Shown here: piece after piece, positions 1 to 8,878 of the stretch
Layout of the letters: the number at the start of each line of letters is the position of its first letter
How positions within the stretch are numbered: position 1 is the first letter of the stretch
Origin: Lysobacter solisilvae
GTDB lineage: Bacteria; Pseudomonadota; Gammaproteobacteria; Xanthomonadales; Xanthomonadaceae
Direction: 5' to 3'
Assembly (NCBI RefSeq): GCF_016613535.2
Contig: NZ_CP071518.1
Span: 3,782,001-3,846,000, forward strand
DNA length: 64,000 nt
Notes under the pieces: generated by a model
The model's database searches: none
Told to the model about the DNA's origin: nothing
Seen by the model: the letters and a program-made list of their open reading frames with translations, nothing else
Program-made: the position numbers and the translations under genes

Positions 1-2
1 TC

Positions 3-483
3 GACCAGGTCGCCACCGCCTGGCAGCTCGACGCCGACGACCGCCTCATGCTGACCCGCGCGGCGCGGCTGCACGAACTGGGCCTGGTCATCGCGCACAG
101 CCAGTACCACGTGCACGGCTCCTACGTCATCGAGCACTCCGACATCGCCGGCTTCTCGCGCCAGCAGCAGCAGTTCCTGGCCGCGCTGGTGCGCACCCAC
201 CGCCGTGGCATTCCCAAGTCGGCGTTCGACGCCCTGCCCGACCGCCTGCTGGCCCCCGCGCGCCGCAGCGCGGCCGGCCCTGCTGCGACTGGCGGTGCTG
301 CTGCACCGCTCGCACGAGAACGGCGAGATCCCGCGCCTGGAACTGCGCGCCAACGGCCCCAAGCTGGCGCTGACCGTGTCACGCCGCTGGCTGGACGAGC
401 GGCCGCTGGTGAAGGCCGACCTGTCGGGCGAACCGGACGACATGGCCGGCCTGGGAATCGAACTGCAGATCGTCGCGGCCTGA
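3..483 (+). CDS. ppx: Exopolyphosphatase Ppx, C-terminal part (cut by window edge, one frameshift)
   Basis: The visible part is the HD-like C-terminal region of the Ppx/GppA family, which hydrolyses inorganic polyphosphate processively. It reads in frame from base 3 and contains LHELGL and the conserved [16 protein letters not shown] block, followed by the segment [11 protein letters not shown] typical of this family. The two halves lie in different frames. The shift is near 280-285 in the run gcggccggcc; removing one G joins ..RRSAA to [11 protein letters not shown] cleanly, so a one-base insertion error is likely. The stop is TGA at 481-483. The N-terminal ASKHA ATPase-like domain lies upstream of the window. 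The family call is strong from the motifs; Ppx rather than GppA is inferred from length and the presence of the C-terminal domain. Confidence 0.82.
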
Positions 484-514
484 GGCCGCGACGTCATTCC
501 CCCGGCGCCCCGTT

Positions 515-1579
515 TCAGGGCGCTTCGACGGTGTAACCCTTCGCCTGCAGGGTCTCGAGGTAGTTGCCGGGCTTGAGCAGCTCGCGCATGGGCAGCGTCG
601 CGAGCGTCACCTGGTTGCCGGCCAGCGCCTTCTCCGCGGCCTCCAGCCACACCGAACGCATGGCACCCTCCAGGTCGGCCGGGCCGTACTTGCGCAGCGC
701 CTGCGCTCCGGTCAGTGCATCCATGCAGGCTTCGTACTGGTCGCCCTGCGGGACCAGGCGCAACGCTTCGACATCGCCCACCGACCAGGCATTGGCGCGA
801 TCGGCCATGCGGTCCAGGTCCGCCTCCAGGTTGTCCAGGGTCTTGCTGAAGCACGCGCGGTCGCCGAGCTGCTCATCGCGGAAACTCTTCAACGCGCGCT
901 TGGGATCGGGGACCTTGATCGTCAGCCGCGGCGCGGTGACCTTGATCTTGCGGCGCTTGACCGCTTCGTTGAGCACCGGATCGATGACGCTGCTGGTCGA
1001 CATGCCGCGGTCCTCGATCGCTTCCTGGTACAGCTCGGCCGCGGCGAAGACAGGCCGGTACTTCTCCACGCCGGAATCGCGGCCGATGTAGCGCTGCTTG
1101 AGCACCAGCCAGCGCGCGTAATCGGCCGGACTCACCACGTCCTTGAGCAGGCGGTCGTCCGGATTCTTGCGCGCGCCGAGCACGTTCGGAAGCATGGCCA
1201 GTTTCCCGAAGAAGCCGACGTCGGCATCCACGCGGACGCCATAACCCGTCATCACTTCGTCCGCCTCTTCCAGCACCCTGACCACGTCGCGCGAGGTCCA
1301 TTCCATGTCGCGGGGCAAGGGCGAGAGCGTCCCGAGCACATACATCGTGTGCTCGCCCTTGCTCACCTTCCACATGCCTCGGCCGGGCAGCGCACCGGAG
1401 ACGATCACCGGCTCGGCATCCCGGATCGGCACCGACGAGCTGACCGGCGCCGCCACGGCGGAAGTGTCCTGGGCCTGCACGCCGACACAGGGCGCGACCA
1501 GCGCCAGGGCGAGCACCGCGACTGCCGGCCGGACTCTGACGGCGGGAAGCTGGCCGGTCACGCGGGAATTCGATTGCAT
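515..1579 (-). CDS. TraB/GumN family protein, exported
   Basis: 354 residues. An N-terminal Sec signal peptide (hydrophobic core [13 protein letters not shown], probable cleavage after VQA near residue 34) is followed by the TraB/GumN signature, in which a beta strand leads into [15 protein letters not shown] near residues 80-95. Members of this family are proposed to be membrane or periplasmic proteins of uncertain, possibly proteolytic, function; GumN lies beside the xanthan cluster in Xanthomonas. Here there are no polysaccharide genes nearby, so a link to exopolysaccharide is not supported. The ATG at 1579 is chosen because an AGGAG box lies 8 nt upstream; a GTG three codons earlier is less well placed. 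The gene is convergent with ppx and stands alone. Confidence 0.75.
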   Translation of the reverse strand: MQSNSRVTGQLPAVRVRPAVAVLALALVAPCVGVQAQDTSAVAAPVSSSVPIRDAEPVIVSGALPGRGMWKVSKGEHTMYVLGTLSPLPRDMEWTSRDVVRVLEEADEVMTGYGVRVDADVGFFGKLAMLPNVLGARKNPDDRLLKDVVSPADYARWLVLKQRYIGRDSGVEKYRPVFAAAELYQEAIEDRGMSTSSVIDPVLNEAVKRRKIKVTAPRLTIKVPDPKRALKSFRDEQLGDRACFSKTLDNLEADLDRMADRANAWSVGDVEALRLVPQGDQYEACMDALTGAQALRKYGPADLEGAMRSVWLEAAEKALAGNQVTLATLPMRELLKPGNYLETLQAKGYTVEAP

Positions 1580-1814
1580 CCTTTGCACTCCTGTTCTGTC
1601 GCCGGGGCCGGCGAGTGTCGTTCAGACCGTAGCCGCCCTGTGGAGTTCACCGGCCTCACGGCGCGGTGCGCCTGCCCGCGCACGATCCCATCCCGCATCG
1701 CCGGGCCCGGATTGCAGCACAGCGGCAGCCGCAGCGCGGTCCAGCATTGCTGGCGCATCGCGCAGTGCTCGCTTGCCCACGCGCTGGCTGCACGGCAGCA
1801 CAGATGCATGGCAA

Positions 1815-1849
1815 CAAAAAAACGGCCCACGAGGGTCGCTCGCAGGCCG
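1815..1849 (-). terminator. Intrinsic terminator after tRNA-Pro
   Basis: Read on the minus strand, two nested stems (cggcc/ggccg and cgag/ctcg) are followed by seven T residues. The structure lies 35 nt beyond the tRNA-Pro 3' end and ends that transcript. The rest of the gap to the TraB/GumN gene (1580-1814) shows no gene or clear signal beyond the AGGAG box of that gene. Confidence 0.75.
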
Positions 1850-1883
1850 CTGATTCAAAACTTGATTGATCACAACTTGAATT

Positions 1884-1960
1884 TGGTCGGGGTAGCCGGA
1901 TTTGAACCGACGACCCTCTGCCCCCCAGGCAGATGCGCTACCAGGCTGCGCTATACCCCG
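1884..1960 (-). tRNA. tRNA-Pro (anticodon GGG)
   Basis: A 77-nt cloverleaf on the minus strand. The acceptor arm is cggggta/taccccg, the anticodon stem is tctgc/gcaga enclosing loop ctggggg with anticodon GGG, and the T arm contains gttcaaatc. The CCA end is encoded (1884-1886). Its own terminator follows. Confidence 0.95.
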
Positions 1961-2098
1961 AGATGTTGCGTGACACGGTTTGATGCGTGCTGCCTCGACG
2001 GCAGCGGGGGCCGAGAAGTATATCCGTGCAGCGGCACGGCATCCAGCGCCTTGGAGCCGGGGCGCCTGCCGGGCGCGCGCAAGCCCCTGAAACCGGGC

Positions 2099-2455
2099 CT
2101 AGCGGCGCAGCAGCGTGAGGACTTCTTCCAGCTCCATCCGCACCTGGCGGATGATCTGCGAACTCAGGGCGGATTCCTCCTTCGCCGTGTCGCCCTCCAG
2201 CCGCAGGCGGGCGCCGCCGATGGTGTAGCCCTGTTCGTAGAGCAGGCCGCGGATCTGGCGGACCATCAGCACTTCATGGCGCTGGTAGTAGCGGCGGTTG
2301 CCCCGGCGCTTGACCGGGCTGAGCATCGGGAATTCGGTTTCCCAGTAGCGCAGCACGTGCGGCTTGACCTCGCACAGCTCGCTGACCTCGCCGATGGTGA
2401 AGTAGCGCTTGGCCGGGATCGGCGGAAGCTCGCGGTTGCTGCCGGGGTCAAGCAT
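2099..2455 (-). CDS. MerR-family transcriptional regulator of the ihfA locus
   Basis: 118 residues. Residues 17-85 form a MerR-type winged helix: [20 protein letters not shown] is the helix-turn-helix, and [13 protein letters not shown] is the wing. The C-terminal part is a short helix suited to dimerisation. There are no cysteines placed for metal binding, so a metal-responsive role is not supported. The start ATG has a GGGAGG box 5 nt upstream that lies inside ihfA; the two genes overlap by 8 nt, implying translational coupling. A MerR gene in this position is conserved behind ihfA in many gammaproteobacteria. Its target genes are not evident from the sequence. Confidence 0.88.
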   Translation of the reverse strand: MLDPGSNRELPPIPAKRYFTIGEVSELCEVKPHVLRYWETEFPMLSPVKRRGNRRYYQRHEVLMVRQIRGLLYEQGYTIGGARLRLEGDTAKEESALSSQIIRQVRMELEEVLTLLRR

Positions 2456-2750
2456 GCTCGCCTCCCGAATACGCTTCCACCCGCTCCTTGAGCTTCTGGC
2501 CGGTGCGGAAGGTGACCACGGTGCGGGCGGAGATCGGAATCTCCTCGCCCGTCTTCGGGTTGCGGCCGGGCCGCTGGTTCTTGCGGCGCAGGTCGAAGTT
2601 GCCGAAGCCCGACAGCTTCACCTGGCGACCCTGCTCCAGGGCCTCGCGCAGCGCGTCGAAGAACGCGTCCACGAATTCCTTGGCTTCGCGCTTGTTCAGC
2701 CCGACTTCGTCGAACAGGCGTTCAGCCATCTCGGCCTTGGTCAGTGCCAT
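2448..2750 (-). CDS. ihfA: Integration host factor subunit alpha
   Basis: 100 residues, the normal family length. With IhfB it forms the DNA-bending heterodimer used in replication, recombination and promoter architecture. The N-terminus [13 protein letters not shown], the central [12 protein letters not shown] and the DNA-binding arm [14 protein letters not shown] are all present; the Pro of RNPKT intercalates between base pairs in known IHF structures. The ATG at 2750 is chosen because it matches the family N-terminus and has GAGG 7 nt upstream; a TTG two codons earlier is rejected. It starts 9 nt after the pheT stop and overlaps the merR gene, so pheST-ihfA-merR is read as one operon. Confidence 0.97.
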   Translation of the reverse strand: MALTKAEMAERLFDEVGLNKREAKEFVDAFFDALREALEQGRQVKLSGFGNFDLRRKNQRPGRNPKTGEEIPISARTVVTFRTGQKLKERVEAYSGGEHA

Positions 2751-2759
2751 CGTCAAACC

Positions 2760-5138
2760 TCAACTGCGGATTGCGGCGCCGTGTTCGCGTTCCAGTCCGG
2801 CCACCACCTGGGCGACCGCGGAGTCCACCTCACGGTCGGTCAGGGTGCGGGATTCTTCCTGCAGAATCAAGCCCATAGCCAGACTCTTGAATCCGGTTTC
2901 CACGCCTTTGCCGACATAGCGGTCAAACAGCACCAGATCCCGCAGGGACGGGCCCGCGGCGGCCCGGACGCTGGCCGAAACCGCCGCCCAGGACGTGGCT
3001 TCCGGGACGACGAACGCCAGATCGCGACGGACGGACGGATAGCGCGACAGGCTGGTCGCGCGACGCAGGTCGCGGCGCAGCAAAGCCTCCAGGTCGAGCT
3101 CGAACGCCACCACCTCCGCGTCCAGGTCCAGGGCGCGCTGCAGGCGCGGGTGGAGCTGGCCGATCCAGCCGATGGGCTGGCCATCGCGCAGGACGTCGGC
3201 GCTTCGGCCCGGGTGGGCCCAGGCAGGCGACGACGGCCGGTACTCGAGCGTGGCGGCCGCCAGCGCGGCCAGGCTGTCCAGGTCGCCCTTGAGGTCGTGG
3301 AAGCCGATCGGACGGGACTTGCCGGACCACTGTTCGCCGGCCACGTCGCCACAGGCGGCGGCGGCGATGCGCGGCGTCTCCAGCGGGGCCCGGCCGTCGA
3401 CCGCGGCGAAGACGTTACCCAGTTCGAACAGGCGCACGCGCGATTGCTGGCGGGCCAGGTTCCGGCCCAGCGCGGCCACCAGGCCGGGCAGCAGCGCGGT
3501 GCGCATCATGCCCAGCTCGGCGCTCAGGGGATTGGCCAGCGGGACGGCGCGATCGGTCATCGACCAGCGCGAGAGCAGGTCGGCGTCGACGAAGGCGTAG
3601 TTCACCGCCTCCAGGAAATCGCGCGAGGCCAGGTGGCGACGGGCGGTCGACTCCTCCACCCTGCCCTCGCTGGGCGCCACCAGGCGCGCGGCGCCGGTCG
3701 GCAGCGTGGTGGGCACGGCGTCGTAGCCATGGATGCGCGCGATCTCCTCGATCAGGTCTTCCTCGATGGCCAGGTCGAACCGGCGGCTGGGCGGCGTGAC
3801 CTGCCAGCCCTCGCCGGTGGTGGCCACCGCCAGGCCGAGCGCGCGCAGGATGCGTTCGACCTCGGCGTCGGCGACCGTCATGCCCAGCACGCGGGCCAGG
3901 CGGGCGCGGCGCAGGACGATGGGCTGCGCCGGCACGAGGTGCTCGGGCAGGACGGCCTCGATGACGGGGCCAGCGGCGCCGCCGGCGATGTCGAGGATCA
4001 GGCGGGTGGCATGTTCGATCGCGATGCGCGGCAGTTCGGGGTCCACGCCGCGCTCGAAGCGGTGGCCGGCGTCGGTGTGCAGGCCCAGCCGGCGGCTGCG
4101 GCCGATGATCGCCGAGGGAATCCAGTGCGCGGCTTCGAGGAACACGTTGCGGGTCGTATCGGTGACGCGCGTGTCGTAGCCGCCCATGATCCCGCCCAGG
4201 GCGACCGGGCGTGCGCCGTCGCCGTCGGACACCACCAGGAAGTCATCGTCGAGCGTGATCGTGCGGCCGTCGAGCAGCTTGAGCCCCTCGCCCGCGCGGC
4301 CGGGACGCACGACCACGCCGGCCTGCAGCGTGTCCAGGTCGAAGGCGTGCATGGGCTGGCCCAGTTCGAGCATCACGTACTGGGTGACGTCCACCAGAAA
4401 GCTGATCGGGCGCACGCCGCTGCGGCGCAGGCGTTCGGCCATCCAGGCCGGCGTGGCGACGGTGGCGTCGACCCCTTCGACGACGCGGCCGACGAAACGC
4501 GGCACGCGCTCGCCGGCCTGCAGCGATACCGTGCGCGTGGATTCGACCTGGGCCGGGACCGCCGGGATGTCCAGCGCCTGCACCTGGCTGCCCAGGGCGG
4601 CGGCGACGTCGAACGCGATGCCGCGCACGCTGAAGCAGTCCGCGCGGTTGGGCGTGAGCTTGAGTTCGATGGTGGCGTCCGGCAGGCCCAGGAACTGCGC
4701 CAGCGGCGTACCGGGGACGGCATCGGCGGGCAGTTCCAGCAGGCCGGAGGCATCCGGGTCCACGCCCAGCTCCTTGGCCGAACACAGCATGCCGGCCGAC
4801 TCGACGCCGCGCAGCCTGGCGGCCTTGATCGCGATGCCGCCGGGCAGGTTCGCGCCGACCATCGCCAGCGGCGCCTTCAGGCCCGGCCGCGCATTGGGCG
4901 CGCCGCAGACGATCTGCACCGCGCCGGCGCCGGTATCGACCTGGCACACCTGCAGGCGATCGGCTTCGGGATGCTTTTCCGCGCTGAGGATGTGCGCCAC
5001 CACCACGCCCTCGAGCGATTCGCCCAGCGGGGTGAGTTCCTCGACTTCCAGGCCGATCGCCGTCAGCGTCGCGGCGAGTTCATCGCGCGTGGCCGTGGTG
5101 GGAACGTGCTGGCGCAGCCAGTTTTCGGAGAATTTCAT
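2760..5138 (-). CDS. pheT: Phenylalanine--tRNA ligase beta subunit
   Basis: 792 residues. This is the large subunit of the cytoplasmic alpha2-beta2 PheRS that charges tRNA-Phe. It begins MKFSENWLRQHV and carries the tRNA-binding OB domain (about residues 40-150), the B3/B4 editing domain (about 210-400), the B5 region, the catalytic-like core (GYDAVPTTLP near 480) and the C-terminal ferredoxin-fold anticodon-binding domain ending in the FDRYVGKG... / SLTDREVD-type motif (here TLTDREVDSAV). There is no frameshift. pheS lies upstream, separated by 136 nt that contain an inverted repeat; ihfA starts 9 nt after the stop. Confidence 0.98.
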   Translation of the reverse strand: MKFSENWLRQHVPTTATRDELAATLTAIGLEVEELTPLGESLEGVVVAHILSAEKHPEADRLQVCQVDTGAGAVQIVCGAPNARPGLKAPLAMVGANLPGGIAIKAARLRGVESAGMLCSAKELGVDPDASGLLELPADAVPGTPLAQFLGLPDATIELKLTPNRADCFSVRGIAFDVAAALGSQVQALDIPAVPAQVESTRTVSLQAGERVPRFVGRVVEGVDATVATPAWMAERLRRSGVRPISFLVDVTQYVMLELGQPMHAFDLDTLQAGVVVRPGRAGEGLKLLDGRTITLDDDFLVVSDGDGARPVALGGIMGGYDTRVTDTTRNVFLEAAHWIPSAIIGRSRRLGLHTDAGHRFERGVDPELPRIAIEHATRLILDIAGGAAGPVIEAVLPEHLVPAQPIVLRRARLARVLGMTVADAEVERILRALGLAVATTGEGWQVTPPSRRFDLAIEEDLIEEIARIHGYDAVPTTLPTGAARLVAPSEGRVEESTARRHLASRDFLEAVNYAFVDADLLSRWSMTDRAVPLANPLSAELGMMRTALLPGLVAALGRNLARQQSRVRLFELGNVFAAVDGRAPLETPRIAAAACGDVAGEQWSGKSRPIGFHDLKGDLDSLAALAAATLEYRPSSPAWAHPGRSADVLRDGQPIGWIGQLHPRLQRALDLDAEVVAFELDLEALLRRDLRRATSLSRYPSVRRDLAFVVPEATSWAAVSASVRAAAGPSLRDLVLFDRYVGKGVETGFKSLAMGLILQEESRTLTDREVDSAVAQVVAGLEREHGAAIRS

Positions 5139-5160
5139 CGTTTCAGGTGTCCCGTATCAC

Positions 5161-5268
5161 GTAGCCCGGGGTATTTAACAGCAACGCTGGTCAAGCGAAG
5201 CGCGCCCGGGATGCTGTTTCGGCGTTGTCACGGAGAGCCCCGGGTGCGCTTGCGCTGACCCGGGCTAC
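5161..5268 (-). repeat. Inverted repeat element between pheS and pheT
   Basis: The arms gtagcccggg (5161-5170) and cccgggctac (5259-5268) are exact inverted copies flanking about 88 bp, with a second cgcccggg/ccccggg pair inside. This resembles the dispersed GTAGCCCGGGT-type extragenic repeats of Xanthomonadaceae. In the pheST transcript it could fold into a stem between the two cistrons. Strand is arbitrary. Confidence 0.6.
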
Positions 5269-5274
5269 GGCATC

Positions 5275-6286
<1,012 letters not shown>

Positions 6287-6310
6287 GCTTACCGAACCTC
6301 GGTGTTCCGT

Positions 6311-6444
6311 CGTCATCCCCGCGAAGGCGGGGATCCATGGACCTTGCCGTTGCCCTTTCAGTGGAGATACGGCCAGACAAGGCCCGACGTCCATGGATTA
6401 CCGGACATTCGTCCGTTAACCACCCCGCCTTCGCGGGGATGACG
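6311..6444. repeat. Nested inverted repeat (REP/MITE-like) between rplT and pheS
   Basis: A 22-bp arm at 6311-6332 (cgtcatccccgcgaaggcgg plus two G) is repeated exactly in inverse at 6423-6444. Inside lies a second inverted pair, atccatggac / gtccatggat. The whole unit is about 134 bp and lacks coding potential. Such paired CCCCGCgaaggCGGGG elements are dispersed in related genomes. It lies in the rplT-pheS gap. Confidence 0.75.
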
Positions 6445-6468
6445 AACAACAGCAAAGCTTGGGTAGCC

Positions 6469-6508
6469 AAAAACGAAACAGGGGGAAGGACTTGCGCCCT
6501 TCCCCCTG
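6469..6508 (-). terminator. Intrinsic terminator after rplT
   Basis: On the minus strand the 11-bp stem cagggggaagg/ccttccccctg (8-nt loop) is followed by TTTCGTTTTT. It lies about 60 nt beyond the rplT stop, so the rpmI-rplT transcript probably ends here and pheST is transcribed separately. Confidence 0.85.
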
Positions 6509-6568
6509 CGTGTACTGCGTTGTGCGATCCCGCGCGGCCATCAAGGCCGGCACGGAGGATCGATCAAC

Positions 6569-6928
6569 TTACGCCGCGAGCGCGCTCTTCGCCTTCTCTG
6601 CCAGCGCCGCAAAACCCGCCGCGTCGTGCACGGCGATGTCCGCCAGCACCTTGCGGTCCAGGGTGATGCCGGACTTCAGCAGGCCGTTCATGAAACGGCT
6701 GTAGCTCATGCCGTTGATGCGGGCGGCCGCATTGATGCGGGTGATCCACAGCGAACGGAAATTGCGCTTCTTCTGCTTGCGACCGATGTAGGCGTACTGC
6801 AGGGCCTTCGTGACCGCCTGCTTGGCGACGCGGAAGACCTTGCGACGGGCGTTGTAGTAGCCCTTGGCCTGCTTCAGGATTTTCTTGTGACGGCGACGCG
6901 CCGTAACACCACGCTTAACTCGTGCCAT
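6569..6928 (-). CDS. rplT: 50S ribosomal protein L20
   Basis: 119 residues, the normal length. L20 binds 23S rRNA early in large-subunit assembly and in E. coli represses translation of its own operon. The basic N-terminus [19 protein letters not shown], followed by [17 protein letters not shown] and ...[17 protein letters not shown], is diagnostic. It starts 12 nt after the rpmI stop and is transcribed with it. A strong terminator follows. Confidence 0.98.
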   Translation of the reverse strand: MARVKRGVTARRRHKKILKQAKGYYNARRKVFRVAKQAVTKALQYAYIGRKQKKRNFRSLWITRINAAARINGMSYSRFMNGLLKSGITLDRKVLADIAVHDAAGFAALAEKAKSALAA

Positions 6929-6940
6929 TTTTCAGTCTCC

Positions 6941-7138
6941 TCACAAATACGGAAGCATGCGGTCCAGACGGCCAGCGTCCTCGGCACGAACGTGGTTCGT
7001 CTGCCGGAGGTTGCGCTTCCGCTTGGTCGCCTTCTTGGTGAGGATGTGGCTCTTGTTGGCGTGGCCCGCCTTGTACTTGCCGGAAGCGGTCTTCCGGAAG
7101 CGCTTGGCCGCCGCCCGATTGGTCTTGATCTTGGGCAT
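6941..7138 (-). CDS. rpmI: 50S ribosomal protein L35
   Basis: 65 residues, a small basic large-subunit protein. [20 protein letters not shown] and [16 protein letters not shown] are typical. It is usually found immediately behind infC. Here infC ends 1,125 bp upstream, so rpmI-rplT must rely on a promoter in or after the repeat-filled interval, or on long read-through. The E. coli L20 repression site lies in the infC-rpmI region, so control in this organism is likely to differ. Confidence 0.97.
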   Translation of the reverse strand: MPKIKTNRAAAKRFRKTASGKYKAGHANKSHILTKKATKRKRNLRQTNHVRAEDAGRLDRMLPYL

Positions 7139-7236
7139 TGCGATGTCCTTTCGGATTTCGATGACTGGCCTAGGCGCCGTTTTCCGCTCTTTGCGGCCGC
7201 GTTGCGAAGACCTTCCGGTCCTGCTGCTGCGCCGCG

Positions 7237-7255
7237 AAGACCAGAATCTGGTCTT
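7237..7255 (-). promoter_or_regulatory. Perfect hairpin in the rpmI leader
   Basis: An 8-bp perfect stem aagaccag/ctggtctt with a 3-nt loop lies about 100 nt upstream of the rpmI start, on the transcript side, and is not followed by a T run. It is placed where the L20-responsive leader structure of this operon is expected. A regulatory role is inference only. Confidence 0.35.
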
Positions 7256-7440
7256 TCCGTCCTGCCCGTGCCGGCTTGTAAGTCGCTGATCCGCAAGGGA
7301 TCACGACAGGTTCCGTGATGAATCAACAGCAAACCCCGGCGAACCGGGCCGGCCATTATGCAGGGCCGGGCAATGCCATGCAAATCAGGATGTTAGGCAA
7401 GGCCGGGAGGATGGCGTCGGCGGGGCATCGGGCGCACGGC

Positions 7441-7950
7441 CTTCCGGGGTGATCCACCAGCTTCCGGAGTCCTCGACGGACTTCCGGGAGTCCTCCGCAG
7501 CCTTCCGGAGTCCTCCACGGTCTTCCGGAATCCTCCACGGCCTTCCGGAGTACTCCAGGGCCTTCCGGAGTCCTCCACGGTCTTCCGGTTGCTCCACAGC
7601 CTTCCGGAATCCTCCACGGGGTTCCGGAAGCCCGAATCCGCCTTCGCGAAGGCGAAAAAAGCCTTCGTGAATACTCCACGGTCTTCCGGAAGCCGGAATC
7701 GGTGTTCGCGAAGGCAAAAAAACCCTTCGGGAATACCGATTTGGTCTTCCGGAGTCCTCCACGGTCTTCCGGAAGCCTGAATCCGTCTTCGCGAAGGCGA
7801 AAAAAGCCTTCGGGAATACCCGTTCGGCCTTCCGGAGTCCTCCACGGTCTTCCGGAAGCCGGAATGCGCCTTCGCGAAGGCGAAAAGAGGATTCGGGAAT
7901 GCCGGTTCGGCCTTCGGGAATCCTCGGCGGCCTTCCGCCCTCCGAGGCAT
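7441..7950. repeat. Short-period tandem array (TTCCGGA family) in the infC-rpmI gap
   Basis: From about 7461 to 7625 a near-exact 20-bp unit, cttccggagtcctccacggt, is repeated about eight times. Each unit contains the palindrome TTCCGGA or a one-base variant. From 7626 to about 7935 the unit becomes a composite of about 60-85 bp, in four copies: ttccggaagcc, a palindromic cgccttcgcgaaggcg, an A run, and ccttcgggaata. No stop codons occur in several frames on both strands over the repeats. This is a by-product of composition: the 20-bp period moves through all frames and no protein family is recognisable. I see no gene in 7139-8263. Confidence 0.85.
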
Positions 7951-7956
7951 TCATAG

Positions 7957-8152
7957 GGCGGGTCTTGACCCGCCGCTGCTGCGCCTGCGCGGTGGCGGGT
8001 CAAGACCCGCCCTATTGCGCGGGTCGAGATCTGCCGCTGGTGCGCCTGCGCGATGGCGGGTCAAGACCCGCCCTATGGTGTCTTTGGGATGGCGCGGGTT
8101 GAGATCCGCCGGTGCTGCGCCTGCGCGGTGGCGGGTCGAGACCCGCCCCATG
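7957..8152. repeat. REP-like palindrome cluster downstream of infC
   Basis: Four good copies of the 18-bp palindrome GGCGGGTCWWGACCCGCC and its S-centre variant start near 7959, 7994, 8056 and 8132, with two degraded copies near 8020 and 8092. They alternate in orientation and are separated by a conserved spacer, gctgctgcgcctgcgcggt. The same palindrome forms the larger cluster at 43.4-44.1 kb. No coding function is seen. Confidence 0.85.
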
Positions 8153-8194
8153 GCGTGCTCGGGATGGCAGCGGGACGATCACCTGCGCGGCCCA

Positions 8195-8223
8195 AAACAG
8201 AAGGGCCGCCTCGCGGCGGCCCT
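8195..8223 (-). terminator. Probable intrinsic terminator after infC
   Basis: On the minus strand the 9-bp stem agggccgcc/ggcggccct with a 4-nt loop is followed by TTCTGTTTT. It lies 41 nt beyond the infC stop and before the repeat arrays. It suggests that infC transcription stops here instead of continuing into rpmI-rplT. Confidence 0.65.
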
Positions 8224-8263
8224 ACCGAACGCCAGGCGGCCGCCCTGCGGCGACCTTCCCGGA

Positions 8264-8788
8264 TCAGGTCTTCTTCTTGGGGGCGATCATCATGACCATC
8301 TGCCGCCCTTCCAGGCGCGGACGCGATTCGATGACGATCTCGTCGCCCAGGTCACGCTCGATGCGCGAGGCCATCTCTCGACCCAGTTCCTGGTGGCTCA
8401 TCTCGCGGCCACGGAAGCGGATGTTGATCTTGACCTTGTCACCTTCCTCGAGGAAGCGGCGGATGTTGCGCATCTTGATCTGGTAGTCGCCTTCATCGGT
8501 GACCGGCCGGAACTTGAGTTCCTTGATCTCGACCATCTTCTGCTTCTTCTTGGCCGCGTTCGCCTTCTTCTGCGCCTCGAACTTGAACTTGCCAAAGTCC
8601 ATGATGCGGCACACCGGCGGATCCGCGTTGGGCTGGATCTCCACGAGGTCCATGCCTTCGTCCTGCGCCATGCTCAGCGCTTCGTCGCGCGTGAGCACGC
8701 CGATCATTTCGCCGTCGCTACCAATCACGCGCACGCGCGGTACGCGGATTTCCTGGTTCTTACGGTTCGGCTTTTCGGGAGTACTGAT
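8264..8788 (-). CDS. infC: Translation initiation factor IF-3, ATC start
   Basis: 174 residues. IF-3 binds the 30S subunit, prevents premature 50S joining and proofreads start-codon/initiator-tRNA pairing. The N-terminal domain begins STPEKPNRKNQEIRV, the linker contains KKQKMVEIKELKFRP, and the C-terminal domain has FLEEGDKVKINIRFRGREM and ends MIAPKKKT. No ATG fits. A GGAGA box lies 7 nt before an ATC codon at 8788-8786, which gives the family N-terminus. An upstream GTG (8821) would add 11 residues lacking resemblance to the family and leave the Shine-Dalgarno box inside the gene. A rare start is known for E. coli infC (ATT) and underlies IF-3 autoregulation. It lies 90 nt after thrS. Confidence 0.95.
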   Translation of the reverse strand: MSTPEKPNRKNQEIRVPRVRVIGSDGEMIGVLTRDEALSMAQDEGMDLVEIQPNADPPVCRIMDFGKFKFEAQKKANAAKKKQKMVEIKELKFRPVTDEGDYQIKMRNIRRFLEEGDKVKINIRFRGREMSHQELGREMASRIERDLGDEIVIESRPRLEGRQMVMMIAPKKKT

Positions 8789-8878
8789 GTTGCGATCTCC
8801 AATGAGATAGTTGCCGGCCACTCGATCGTTGTGGCCGGGCCGTTGCCTACACTGCCAATGCGTCGTGCGTAGTTGGCG

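Noticed and set aside
2409..5258. A 949-codon open frame on the plus strand over ihfA and pheT
   Set aside because: Antisense shadow of conserved genes; biased composition and no recognisable motif.
7461..7625. CRISPR array (20-bp repeats); also considered for the 21-bp array at 44360-44660
   Set aside because: Units are directly adjacent with no unique spacers and no cas genes are present.
7356..8003. Long open frames on the minus strand through the TTCCGGA array
   Set aside because: Several frames are open at once because the repeat has no stop codons; no start signal and no protein family.
8789..8821. GTG at 8821 as infC start
   Set aside because: It adds 11 residues unlike the family and places the well-positioned GGAGA box inside the coding region.
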